Below, one piece after another: positions 1 through 8,856 of a stretch of DNA of 64,000 nt. Both the position numbers and the translations under genes were made by a program. Under the pieces are notes generated by a model. It made no database searches. It had not been told where the DNA came from and saw nothing but the letters and a program-made list of their open reading frames with translations. Location of the stretch: NCBI RefSeq assembly GCF_000196315.1, contig NC_014230.1, forward strand, positions 744,001 through 808,000, given 5' to 3'. The stretch is from Croceibacter atlanticus HTCC2559. GTDB taxonomy: Bacteria > Bacteroidota > Bacteroidia > Flavobacteriales > Flavobacteriaceae. The stretch's first letter is position 1, and each line of letters opens with the position of its first letter.

Positions 1-1716
1 ATGGATATTGATATGGATGTTGAAACCTTTCAATATAAAGGAACCCAAAAATTAGAATACACTAATAATTCACCAGATGATTTAAACCGTGTATTTTACC
101 ACTTATATTTTAATGCATTTCAACCAGGAAGTGAAATGGATGTTCGTTTACAAAACATTCAAGATCCAGATGGTCGTATGACTACTGAAGATAAGAAGAG
201 TAGAATTATGTCTCTTTCTGAATCTGAAATGGGTTACATTAAAGTAAAATCTCTTACACAGGATGGTAAAGAAGTTACTTACAAAACTGTAGGTACTGTT
301 TTAGAAGTTGAATTAGCAACACCTATAAAATCTGGTGACAAAGCTACTTTTGAAATGGAATTTGACGGTCAAGTACCTCAGCAAATTAGAAGAAGTGGTC
401 GTAACAATGCAGAAGGAGTATCTCTATCTATGACACAATGGTACCCAAAGATGGCAGAATATGATTTTGAAGGTTGGCACGCAGATCCTTATATAGGACG
501 TGAGTTTCATGGTGTTTGGGGAGACTTTAATGTAAACATTACTATTGATAAAGATTACATTATTGGAGGAACAGGTTACCTTCAAAACCCAGAAGATATA
601 GGATATAACTATGGCGATGAAGGCCCTAAAGGAAAGAAAGGTAAAAAAGGAAAGCTTACCTGGAAATTTAAAGCACCTATGGTTCATGATTTTACGTGGG
701 CAGCAGATCCAGACTATATTCATGATAAAGTAACTGCTAATGATGGTACTGTTTTACATTTCTTATATCAAGACAACGACAGTATTAAAGAAAACTGGAA
801 GAACCTTCAGCCAAAAACAGAGCAGATTCTAGAATTTTTCAATGAAAATATAGGACCTTACCCCTATGAACAATACTCGGTAATACAAGGTGGTGATGGC
901 GGTATGGAGTATGGTATGAGTACTTTAATTACTGGAGAGCGTAAGTTTGGAAGCCTAGTAGGTGTAACAGCACATGAGATGGCACATAGCTGGTTTCAGT
1001 TTATACTAGCAACTAATGAAGCGCAACACGAGTGGATGGATGAAGGTTTTACTAGCTTTATTAGTTCTGAAGCTATGAATGTAGTTATGGGCGAAAATAA
1101 AGAAAACCCACATTCTGGTTCTTACAGAGGCTATACCTATTTAGCAAACTCTGGTGTAGAGCAACCAATGACTACACACGCAGACAGATATAATGTAAAC
1201 CAAGCTTACAGCATTACTGCGTATGCTAAAGGCGCTGTATTTTTAGCACAGTTAGAGTATTTATTAGGAAATGATCTTCAAGATGAAATTATAAAAGAAT
1301 ATTATAACCAATGGAAGTTTAAGCACCCTACACCAAACGATTTTATACGCGTTGCTGAGAAAGTATCTGGAGCAGAATTAGGTTGGTATTTGATAGACTT
1401 TGGTCAAACTACAAATACAATAGATTATACAGTAAAAAGCATTGAAGGTAACACTGCTACATTAGAGCGTATAGGTTTAATGCCAATGCCAATAGATGCT
1501 AAAGTAACATTTGCAGATGGCACAACTAAAATGGTTCACATTCCATTACGTATGATGCGTTGGGTAAAACCAAATGCAGAAAATGTTCAAGAAGATTGGC
1601 CTTGGGCAATGCCTACATATGAGCTAAAAATGGATAAGGAAATTTCTAAAGTAGAAATAGATCCAAGTCAACTTATGGCAGATGTTAAGCGTGATAACAA
1701 CACGATGCAGAAATAA
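1..1716 (+). CDS. M1 family zinc metallopeptidase (aminopeptidase N-like), 5'-truncated by the window
   Basis: Secreted or periplasmic M1-type peptidase that would remove N-terminal residues from peptides. The zinc site is clear: HEMAH at residues 325-329 with the third ligand Glu348 eighteen residues further on (WMDEGF). Just upstream is GGMEY (300-304), the counterpart of the GxMEN substrate-binding motif, with Tyr replacing Asn. A Lys/Gly-rich stretch (about 209-218) interrupts the N-terminal beta domain. No signal peptide is visible and the reading frame is open at base 1, so the true start lies outside the window. The 571 residues present hold the beta-sandwich, the catalytic domain and a short C-terminal domain. 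Family assignment is secure; substrate is unknown. Confidence 0.9.
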   Translation: MDIDMDVETFQYKGTQKLEYTNNSPDDLNRVFYHLYFNAFQPGSEMDVRLQNIQDPDGRMTTEDKKSRIMSLSESEMGYIKVKSLTQDGKEVTYKTVGTVLEVELATPIKSGDKATFEMEFDGQVPQQIRRSGRNNAEGVSLSMTQWYPKMAEYDFEGWHADPYIGREFHGVWGDFNVNITIDKDYIIGGTGYLQNPEDIGYNYGDEGPKGKKGKKGKLTWKFKAPMVHDFTWAADPDYIHDKVTANDGTVLHFLYQDNDSIKENWKNLQPKTEQILEFFNENIGPYPYEQYSVIQGGDGGMEYGMSTLITGERKFGSLVGVTAHEMAHSWFQFILATNEAQHEWMDEGFTSFISSEAMNVVMGENKENPHSGSYRGYTYLANSGVEQPMTTHADRYNVNQAYSITAYAKGAVFLAQLEYLLGNDLQDEIIKEYYNQWKFKHPTPNDFIRVAEKVSGAELGWYLIDFGQTTNTIDYTVKSIEGNTATLERIGLMPMPIDAKVTFADGTTKMVHIPLRMMRWVKPNAENVQEDWPWAMPTYELKMDKEISKVEIDPSQLMADVKRDNNTMQK

Positions 1717-1761
1717 TATAAGATTTAGGAGCCTTTCCTAAATGACTATTTCAATTACAAA

Positions 1762-1797
1762 AAACCCTGTTAGAGTCTTTATTATCTAACAGGGTTT
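1762..1797. terminator. bidirectional rho-independent terminator
   Basis: AAACCCTGTTAGA pairs with TCTAACAGGGTTT around a short loop, with T-rich sequence on the right and A-rich on the left. It lies between the convergent M1 peptidase and the T9SS protein and can serve both. Confidence 0.8.
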
Positions 1798-1810
1798 TTT
1801 ATTTAAGATG

Positions 1811-3031
1811 TTATTTTATAACAATCTTTTGAACACGTTTATATCCATTAACTTCTAAATGCAAAAAATATAAAGCACTTGGTAAATTGCTTAGATTAAT
1901 AGAAGTACTATGTTTATTAAACGTATAGCTTTTAAGGGTTTTACCATAAATGGTTATAACTTTTACATTAATAGTATCAACGGTAATGCCGTTTAAGTTA
2001 AAAATACCTGACGATGGGTTTGGGAAAACTGAAACTTCGCTAAGTTTATTATCTTCTATTGAAAGGCTAATGTTCGATTCTAAAAAATCTGGAACACCAC
2101 TATTATCTGTATCATCATCTAAAGGCGATCCATTGTTATTATAATCTTCGTCTATAGTTAAAACACCATCACCATCATCGTCATCATCTAAGTAGTTTTC
2201 AATTAAATCTTCATCTGTATCAATAAACGCAAACGATTGTAAACCTGCGCCAATACCTGTTATTTCTGTTAATGTATCTACGCCATCGCCATCATCGTCA
2301 TCATCTAAATAATTAGGAATATCATCTTCATCTGTATCGTCATCATTTAAATCTCCATTAGTATTTAAGTCTTCATCAGAGTCGCTTATCCCATCATTAT
2401 CACTATCTGGCAAAGTTAAAACCAAATCAAAATTTTCAATAGTAAAACATCCAAATTCAAAATTAGTTACTCTAATATATATTGTTTGTGGGGAAAATAA
2501 GTTATTATAAGCATTTGGTGTTACTATGGCATTGTTATCTGCTAAGGCATCACTTTCTGTTTCAAAATATACTACATCATAGTTTGAGGGAGACAAGCCA
2601 TTTAAAACAATAGGAGTGTTTTCAGAAAGGTCAAAACTTTCTGTACCGTCTTCATTGACATCTTCTAATATAAGATCTATGGGCTCTGCAGTTGCAGGAT
2701 TAAGTCCAACACTAATTATTAAGGTTGTAGTATCATAAGTACTATCCGTAGTATCCTCTGCACGCGCATAAATTGTCTGCGGATTAGTCGTATTTGTAAA
2801 AGGACTAATTAATGGATTTATTTTATTATCTGCATCGGTTTGTGAGGTATGATACGATACAGTTACATTATTTTGATCTCCTATTATTTGAGCATCATTT
2901 ACACTAAGGTCAAACTGAGAAAAATCTGTGTCGCTACAAGCAGTTAAATCTGATGCTGGATTAGCAACAGCTTGTGCTTGTGACAAAGAAGTTATAGTTA
3001 ATAAGATAAAGCAAAGTAGTAGTGTTCTCAT
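1811..3031 (-). CDS. secreted T9SS cargo protein with Ca-binding Asp-rich repeats
   Basis: A 406-residue exported protein. It begins with a signal peptide (hydrophobic LLLCFILLTITS, cleavage near SQAQA). The middle (about 210-315) is a thrombospondin type 3-like array of Asp-rich loops, with IPNYLDDDDDGDGV and a near copy IENYLDDDDDGDGV, expected to bind calcium. The C-terminus (from about 333, VSVFPNPSSGIFNL) is a type A T9SS sorting domain, normally removed on secretion and surface attachment. The N-terminal part (20-205) holds two beta-rich repeats sharing the phrase 'TIYARAEDT/TIYIRVTNF'. The binding target is not evident. Transcribed alone, convergent to the M1 peptidase. Confidence 0.85.
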   Translation of the reverse strand: MRTLLLCFILLTITSLSQAQAVANPASDLTACSDTDFSQFDLSVNDAQIIGDQNNVTVSYHTSQTDADNKINPLISPFTNTTNPQTIYARAEDTTDSTYDTTTLIISVGLNPATAEPIDLILEDVNEDGTESFDLSENTPIVLNGLSPSNYDVVYFETESDALADNNAIVTPNAYNNLFSPQTIYIRVTNFEFGCFTIENFDLVLTLPDSDNDGISDSDEDLNTNGDLNDDDTDEDDIPNYLDDDDDGDGVDTLTEITGIGAGLQSFAFIDTDEDLIENYLDDDDDGDGVLTIDEDYNNNGSPLDDDTDNSGVPDFLESNISLSIEDNKLSEVSVFPNPSSGIFNLNGITVDTINVKVITIYGKTLKSYTFNKHSTSINLSNLPSALYFLHLEVNGYKRVQKIVIK

Positions 3032-3071
3032 AGTTAGTTTTTTATAAATGTAACTAAAAAAACTTTTAGCC

Positions 3072-3638
3072 TCAAAGAATAGAGTTTACATGCTCCTGCA
3101 ACTTGGTTACAACTGTATTTTCAAACCAAGGATTTTTCATTCTCCAAAAACGATTAACTGGTGAAGGATGCGGGATTACAAAATACTCCGGTAAATAGTC
3201 ATTGTAGTTTTTAACCTTCTCTGTTAAGTTGCGTTTATCATCTGGTAAATAATAATTTTGAGCATAAGCACCAATTAATAATTTAAGCTTAACGTGTTTT
3301 AGCTCATTCCACACTTGGTCGTGCCACGTAGGTGCACATATTTTCATTGGTGGTAAATCTCCTGTTTTAGCTTTACCAGGATAGCAGAATCCCATTGGTA
3401 AAATTGCAAAATTGTCTGTATTGTAAAAAGTCTCTTCCGTAACCCCAAGCCACTCTCTAAGCTTCTTTCCGCTTTGGTCTTTCCACGCTACACCACTTTC
3501 ATGAACTTTACGACCTGGAGCTTGGCTTATCAAAACTATTTTAGAGTGTTTTGCAGCTTCAATAATTGGTCTAGGGCCAAGAGGAAGCTTATCTGCACAA
3601 AGGCTACAGTCTCTAATAGTTGAAAGTAAATTCTTCAT
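3072..3638 (-). CDS. uracil-DNA glycosylase family protein, Fe-S type
   Basis: Base-excision repair glycosylase-like protein of 188 residues. Four cysteines are spaced as in iron-sulfur (family 4-like) uracil-DNA glycosylases: CSLC at residues 11-14, then Cys-x15-Cys (MGFC ... KIC). The active-site loop reads SQAPG instead of the usual GEAPG, and a late HPSP motif matches the catalytic His loop. An in-frame ATG 33 bases upstream (3671) would add MRKKEVLTLNI; I chose 3638 because the homologous fold begins right there and the upstream part is AT-rich leader. Uracil removal is inferred from the family; the altered loop leaves specificity open. Confidence 0.75.
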   Translation of the reverse strand: MKNLLSTIRDCSLCADKLPLGPRPIIEAAKHSKIVLISQAPGRKVHESGVAWKDQSGKKLREWLGVTEETFYNTDNFAILPMGFCYPGKAKTGDLPPMKICAPTWHDQVWNELKHVKLKLLIGAYAQNYYLPDDKRNLTEKVKNYNDYLPEYFVIPHPSPVNRFWRMKNPWFENTVVTKLQEHVNSIL

Positions 3639-3717
3639 AATATTTAAAGTTAGAACTTCTTTTTTCCTCAAACACAGCTTTAAACAATTTTGTATCTTAG
3701 AATGAAAATAGCTAACA

Positions 3718-5625
3718 ATGAGCCATTACAGCATAAAACATATTGAAGAGTATTATCAAGTATATAGAAAATCTGTTAGAGATCCCGAGCTGTTTTGGGG
3801 TGAAATAGCCGAAGAACATTTTTTATGGCGAAAAAAATGGGATCGCGTTTTAAGTTATGATTTTAGCAAACCTGAGTTTAAATGGTTTGAGGGTGCCCAA
3901 TTAAATATTACAGAAAACTGCTTAGACAGACACTTAACCACAAGAGCAAATAAAACGGCACTTCTTTTTGAGCCAAACAATCCCGAAGAAAAGGCACAAC
4001 ATATTACTTACAAAGAGTTGTATGAGCGTGTTTGTAAGCTTGCAAATGTCTTAAAACAAAAAGGGGTTAAAAAAGGAGATCGCGTTTGTATTTATTTACC
4101 TATGATACCTGAGCTCACCGTATCTGTATTGGCTTGTGCAAGAATTGGCGCCATACACTCTGTTGTTTTTGCAGGGTTTTCATCTAAAGCTTTAGCAACT
4201 CGAATAAACGACTGTGACTGTGAAATGGTCATTACCTCAGATGGATCTTATAGAGGCCACAAAACAATAGATTTAAAAGCAATTGTAGATGAAGCATTAG
4301 AGCAATGTAGTGGCGTTAAAAACGTATTGGTGGTTAAACGTATTAATTCTGAGGTCTCAATGACACCTAACAGAGATTTCTGGATAGAACCACTGTTGAA
4401 AGAGGCTAGTGCAAATTGTCCTGCAGAAATAATGGATGCAGAAGATCCATTATTTGTTTTGTATACATCTGGATCTACAGGTACGCCAAAAGGAATGGTA
4501 CACACTTGTGGAGGTTATATGGTATATAGCGCCTATACATTTAAAAATGTGTTTAGATATGAAGAAAATGATGTGTATTGGTGTACAGCAGATATTGGCT
4601 GGATTACAGGACACAGTTATATAATTTACGGTCCTTTAGCCAATGGTGCCACTTCCTTAATGTTTGAAGGTGTCCCTAGCTACCCAGATTTTGGAAGGTT
4701 TTGGGAAATTGTAGAAAAGCATAGAGTAAATCAGTTTTATACTGCGCCAACAGCAATTCGTGCTTTGGCAAAAGAAAACCTTAAATTTATTGAAAGTCAC
4801 GACCTGTCTTCCTTAAAAGTATTAGGTACTGTTGGAGAACCAATTAATGAAGAGGCTTGGCATTGGTATAATGTTAATGTAGGAAAAAAACGCAGCCCTG
4901 TTGCAGATTCGTGGTTTCAAACAGAAACTGGTGGTATAATGATATCTCCTATTCCGTATGTTACAGCAACAAAACCTACATATGCAACATTACCTTTGCC
5001 TGGAGTACAGTTAGCGTTAATGGACGAAAATGGAGATGAAATTAAAGGCAACCAAGTAGATGGCCGTTTGTGCATAAAATATCCTTGGCCTGGTATAGCT
5101 CGTACTATATATGGAAACCATAAACGGTATAAGGACACCTATTTTTCAGCATTTAAAGGTATGTATTTTACAGGTGACGGTGCATTAAGAGATGAAACTG
5201 GATATTATAGAATTACAGGACGCGTTGATGATGTTGTAATTGTTTCCGGGCATAATATGGGTACTGCACCTATTGAAGATGCTATTAATGAACACCCAGC
5301 TGTAGCTGAAAGTGCTATAGTAGGTTTCCCTCACGATATTAAAGGAAATGCACTGTATGGGTTTATTACTCTAAAGGAAACTGGAGAAGGAAGAGATCAC
5401 AATAATCTTAGGTCAGAAATAAATCAATTAATCACCGAATATATAGGTCCAATAGCCAAGTTAGATAAGATTCAATTTACAAAAGGGCTTCCTAAAACCC
5501 GTTCAGGGAAAATTATGCGCCGTATTTTAAGAAAAATTGCTAGTAAAGATTCTGAAAACCTTGGAGACATTAGTACCTTGCTAAATCCTGAAGTTGTTCA
5601 AGATATAATAGACACATCTCTATAA
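3718..5625 (+). CDS. acs: acetyl-CoA synthetase (AMP-forming)
   Basis: Cytoplasmic ligase that activates acetate (or a near homologue) to acyl-CoA through acyl-AMP. At 635 residues it is of normal length. Visible motifs are YTSGSTGTPKG (249-259, the P-loop-like A3), TVGEP (371-375), DSWFQTETGG (397-406), GRVDDVV and the C-terminal PKTRSGKIMRR, whose Lys598 is the position acetylated by Pat-type enzymes in other Acs proteins. The acyl pocket differs from Salmonella Acs: Ile296 and Phe400 stand where Val310 and Trp414 are, while Thr297 and Val372 are kept. A short gap of 13 bases to the next gene suggests cotranscription with the FAD oxidoreductase. Confidence 0.93.
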   Translation: MSHYSIKHIEEYYQVYRKSVRDPELFWGEIAEEHFLWRKKWDRVLSYDFSKPEFKWFEGAQLNITENCLDRHLTTRANKTALLFEPNNPEEKAQHITYKELYERVCKLANVLKQKGVKKGDRVCIYLPMIPELTVSVLACARIGAIHSVVFAGFSSKALATRINDCDCEMVITSDGSYRGHKTIDLKAIVDEALEQCSGVKNVLVVKRINSEVSMTPNRDFWIEPLLKEASANCPAEIMDAEDPLFVLYTSGSTGTPKGMVHTCGGYMVYSAYTFKNVFRYEENDVYWCTADIGWITGHSYIIYGPLANGATSLMFEGVPSYPDFGRFWEIVEKHRVNQFYTAPTAIRALAKENLKFIESHDLSSLKVLGTVGEPINEEAWHWYNVNVGKKRSPVADSWFQTETGGIMISPIPYVTATKPTYATLPLPGVQLALMDENGDEIKGNQVDGRLCIKYPWPGIARTIYGNHKRYKDTYFSAFKGMYFTGDGALRDETGYYRITGRVDDVVIVSGHNMGTAPIEDAINEHPAVAESAIVGFPHDIKGNALYGFITLKETGEGRDHNNLRSEINQLITEYIGPIAKLDKIQFTKGLPKTRSGKIMRRILRKIASKDSENLGDISTLLNPEVVQDIIDTSL

Positions 5626-5638
5626 CACATTAAAAACT

Positions 5639-7069
5639 ATGAGCGCATATGACGCTGTAATTATAGGATCTGGACCAAATGGACTGGCTGCCGGAATTGC
5701 ACTATCTCAAGAAGGTAAACGCGTACTTATTTTAGAAGCTCATAAAGAGGTTGGTGGTGGCACAAGAACTGCAGAGCTTACCTTACCTGGTTTTCATCAC
5801 GATGTTTGTTCTGCCGTGCACCCTTCAGGGTTTATATCACCGTTTTTTAAAACATTACCTTTAGAGAAGTTTGGTTTAGAATGGATACATCCGGAGGTTT
5901 CTGTTGCACATCCATTAGACAATGCTCCTGCTATTCTTTTAAAAAAATCTATTAAAGACACTTCTACACAATTGGGGCAGGACTCTAATCGCTGGGTGTC
6001 TTTATTTGAGGAGTTTGTAGGTGCATCAGACGCTCTGTTTAAAGATACAATGGCACCATTACAAATTCCCAATAATCCTATTTTACTTTCTAAATTTGGT
6101 TTAAAAGGTGCGCGCTCTGCAGTATCTTTTGTAAACTCTTATTTTAAAGATGAACAAGCTAAGGCATTGTTTGCGGGATGTGCCGGTCATAGTATTTTAC
6201 CATTTGATAAAATGTTAACCTCAGCTTTTGCTATGATGTTTGTAATACAAGGCCATGTTACCAATTGGCCAATAGTAAAAGGAGGCTCACAAAATTTAGC
6301 AAAGGCACTTTCAGGTTATTTTGTAAGCTTAGGAGGTACTATTACAACCAATACTCGTATTACTAATTTTGAGCAACTACCAATAGCTAAAGCTTATTTG
6401 TTTGACACAGACCCTAAGCAGCTTGCTGCTATTTGTAAAGCTGAGTTGCCAAAATCTTACCTAAACCGTCTTCATAACTATAAATACGGTCCTGGAATTT
6501 TTAAAGTAGACTGGGCTTTGTCTGAATCTATTCCTTGGAAAGATCCTAATTGCTTAAAAGCATCAACAGTTCATGTTGGTGGTACTTTTAATGAGATTGC
6601 AAAAAGTGAAAAAGACATGTGGGAAGGCAGACATTCTGAAAAGCCATTTCTAATTCTTTGTCAACAAAGTGAATTTGATGCAACTAGAGCACCAAAGGGG
6701 CAACATACAGGATATGCCTATTGTCACGTACCAAATGGATCTACAAAAGATATGACAGCTGCTATAGAAAGCCAAATAGAGCGTTTTGCGCCAGGGTTTA
6801 AGAATATTATACTAAGCAGACATAAAACCTCAACAAAAGGGTTTCAGGATTACAATCCTAACTATTTAGGAGGTGCAATTACTGGCGGAGTTTCAGATAT
6901 TTCTCAATTATTTACGAGACCAGTTGCAAGGTTAAACCCTTATTCCACTCCTAATCATTCAATTTATATTTGCTCTGCATCTTCGCCACCTGGTGGTGGT
7001 GTTCATGGTATGTGTGGTTATTATGCGGCTAAGAGTGTCCTAAATAAAAAAGCCACTATCAAAAGATAG
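5639..7069 (+). CDS. NAD(P)/FAD-dependent oxidoreductase, phytoene-dehydrogenase-like (PYROXD2 type)
   Basis: A 476-residue flavoprotein. The N-terminus has the dinucleotide-binding fold GSGPNGLAAG (residues 11-20) and the second acidic turn EAHKEVGGGTRT (33-44). The C-terminus has the FAD-closing stretch CSASSPPGGGVHGMCG. Such proteins resemble carotenoid desaturases, but the pattern fits the PYROXD2-like subgroup of unknown substrate better than a true CrtI; no carotenoid genes lie nearby. It follows acs closely and probably shares its transcript. The last codons and the stop (TAG 7067-7069) lie inside the transcription terminator stem. Confidence 0.8.
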   Translation: MSAYDAVIIGSGPNGLAAGIALSQEGKRVLILEAHKEVGGGTRTAELTLPGFHHDVCSAVHPSGFISPFFKTLPLEKFGLEWIHPEVSVAHPLDNAPAILLKKSIKDTSTQLGQDSNRWVSLFEEFVGASDALFKDTMAPLQIPNNPILLSKFGLKGARSAVSFVNSYFKDEQAKALFAGCAGHSILPFDKMLTSAFAMMFVIQGHVTNWPIVKGGSQNLAKALSGYFVSLGGTITTNTRITNFEQLPIAKAYLFDTDPKQLAAICKAELPKSYLNRLHNYKYGPGIFKVDWALSESIPWKDPNCLKASTVHVGGTFNEIAKSEKDMWEGRHSEKPFLILCQQSEFDATRAPKGQHTGYAYCHVPNGSTKDMTAAIESQIERFAPGFKNIILSRHKTSTKGFQDYNPNYLGGAITGGVSDISQLFTRPVARLNPYSTPNHSIYICSASSPPGGGVHGMCGYYAAKSVLNKKATIKR

Positions 7070-7078
7070 TGGCTTCTT
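7051..7078 (+). terminator. terminator overlapping the end of the FAD oxidoreductase gene
   Basis: AGCCACTATC (7051-7060), loop AAAA, GATAGTGGCT (7065-7074), then TCTT. The stop codon TAG is in the downstream arm. Upstream A-rich sequence allows function for the convergent T9SS gene as well. Confidence 0.75.
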
Positions 7079-7104
7079 AAAGGTTTAATTTTAAACACTA
7101 TAAA

Positions 7105-8691
7105 CTAGTTCTTAACAATTTTATAAGTGTGTACGTTGTCTTCCGATTTAACTTTTATAATATATAAACCAGATTCTAAGCTGTTAGTATTTAGGTTAAT
7201 ATAATTATTGTTCACCTTATTCTTTAAGACTTCCTTACCTCTAATATCATAAATTACAACTTCATCAATTATATTACTATAGGAGATGTTAACTTCATTT
7301 TTAATAGGATTTGGGTAAACTTCTAATTCATTTGATTCAACTTCATCTGTACTTAGCGTAGAAGAATCATAAGCAGCGATTCTAAATTTACCAAATTGTT
7401 GAGACCATCCCCAAACTCTTACTATTACCGTTTCACCTGGTGTTTTATCTGTAAATAAAATTCCTGCAAATTGGTTACCTCCTATTACAAATTGATCATT
7501 ACAATAAGCTGTTGTGGTATTTGGTGGTGGTAAATTATAATAATAAGGCTCTAAAGTGTCTGTACCGCAAGATCCTGTATAGGTTTCGATTGCAGTATCA
7601 TAAAGGTTTGTTTCGTCAGGCTCAACCCTAGTTTCTATAGTAAAGCTACCAGATTCTGGTACTACCACTGTAAACCAAATATCTCTTCCTCGTGTAGAAA
7701 AATCTAAAGTACCACAACTAGGAAAGTTTGAGTTGCCTGGATTTATTGTTGCTGAAGTGTTTGTAGCTACTATAAAGCTATCTTCAAAACTTTGTCCAAC
7801 ATTTAATGCTATTGGGTTAGTACAATCATCATTAGATGGTGGTGCAGGAGATTTGTAAACACACAAATCAAAATAAATTGCTTGTGAAGATAATGCAGAT
7901 GTCACATTTATATAATAGGTTTCATTTGCTTCTAAATCTCCCAATACAATATCTTCACATTGGTTGGTCTGTGAAGGAAATTCTTCTGACAGCGGATTTA
8001 AAAATCCTGGAGTTCCATTATAAAGACTAATAGATAAAGGCGCTGCACCATTTACTAAAGATGCAGAAAATGTATACTCTGCGCTTTCTGTTGGTGTAAA
8101 TGTATACCAAACATCCGGATTAGAGTTTGTACAATAAGACTCTCCAGAGGTGCTTGCGTTTGCAGTGTACCCAACGACACTGTTCTCACACATATCTATG
8201 GTAGATTCTAATATCTCTTCTGCATTTGCTGTATCATTATTATCTGGTGAGTCTGGAAATGGATAAACACACATACGGTATTGTGTTGTTTCAGATGCAC
8301 CACGTGCGTTAATGTAGTATGTTTGGCCACTATTTAAGACTGCACTGTAATATCTTGTAGCGCATCCTGTTTGGCTTGTAAGATTTCCTGGTGTGCCTGT
8401 AAAAATACCAATGCGTACATTTTGATTGTTAGAGTTTAAAGACTCTATTTCAATAGCATACATCTTAGTTTCAGTTGGTGTAAATGTGTACCAAGAATCT
8501 ACCCAAAAATCATAATCTACACAGTTAAACTCTGCAGACTTTGTAAAGCCTTGAAAGTTTGAGATTTCTGAATTTTCGCATTCGTAAGTTGCAGATAACT
8601 CTGTAGCAACTGCTCCATTTGCTTCGTCAGATTGTGCACTTAGGTTGCAAGCCAATACTAGCGAAGCAATTAAAAGTATATATCTAGTCAT
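7105..8691 (-). CDS. secreted T9SS cargo protein with repeated beta-sandwich domains
   Basis: A 528-residue exported protein of unknown target. It has a signal peptide (MTRYILLIASLVLACNLSAQ), then repeated domains that each carry a phrase of the type DxWYTFTPTE (about 65, 190) or RDIWFTVVVPES (about 335), typical of pre-peptidase C-like beta-sandwich units. The C-terminal 75 residues (from ELEVYPNPIKNEVNISY) are a T9SS type A sorting domain with the usual YIIKVKS ... HTYKIVKN ending. Paired cysteines in each unit suggest disulfides. It is divergent from the 1070-residue T9SS gene across a 165-base spacer that holds a direct-repeat motif also found in front of the two-component operon. Confidence 0.85.
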   Translation of the reverse strand: MTRYILLIASLVLACNLSAQSDEANGAVATELSATYECENSEISNFQGFTKSAEFNCVDYDFWVDSWYTFTPTETKMYAIEIESLNSNNQNVRIGIFTGTPGNLTSQTGCATRYYSAVLNSGQTYYINARGASETTQYRMCVYPFPDSPDNNDTANAEEILESTIDMCENSVVGYTANASTSGESYCTNSNPDVWYTFTPTESAEYTFSASLVNGAAPLSISLYNGTPGFLNPLSEEFPSQTNQCEDIVLGDLEANETYYINVTSALSSQAIYFDLCVYKSPAPPSNDDCTNPIALNVGQSFEDSFIVATNTSATINPGNSNFPSCGTLDFSTRGRDIWFTVVVPESGSFTIETRVEPDETNLYDTAIETYTGSCGTDTLEPYYYNLPPPNTTTAYCNDQFVIGGNQFAGILFTDKTPGETVIVRVWGWSQQFGKFRIAAYDSSTLSTDEVESNELEVYPNPIKNEVNISYSNIIDEVVIYDIRGKEVLKNKVNNNYINLNTNSLESGLYIIKVKSEDNVHTYKIVKN

Positions 8692-8757
8692 AATAAGTGG
8701 TTTTTAAGTGTAACAAAAATCAAAAAAAACAAGTTATAAAGTAGGTGTTTTTTAACC

Positions 8758-8777
8758 GTTAACTTATCGTTAACCGA
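8758..8777. promoter_or_regulatory. TTAAC direct-repeat motif, possible response-regulator site
   Basis: GTTAACTTATCGTTAACCGA contains TTAAC twice at an 11-base period, with a further TTAAC at 8752-8756. Seventeen of 20 bases match the motif at 14254-14273, in the same orientation relative to the leftward gene. An 11-base spaced direct repeat is the usual site form for OmpR-family regulators; the link to the regulator in this window is inference. Confidence 0.45.
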
Positions 8778-8856
8778 AGTGAACTTTTTTAAAATCAAAT
8801 AAGTAGATAAGTTTACATCACTAAAAATTAATATTCAGATTAAACATTTAGATATC

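Noticed and set aside
2160-2340. Near-identical Asp codon repeats as a DNA repeat or CRISPR-like array
   Set aside because: They encode Ca-binding loops of the T9SS protein, are irregularly spaced and in frame.
8300-8312. CCACGTGC as a further parS site
   Set aside because: Only the central CACGTG is shared; flanks do not match. The same holds for CACGTG or CACGTG-like sites near 34077, 36090, 45509 and 53562.
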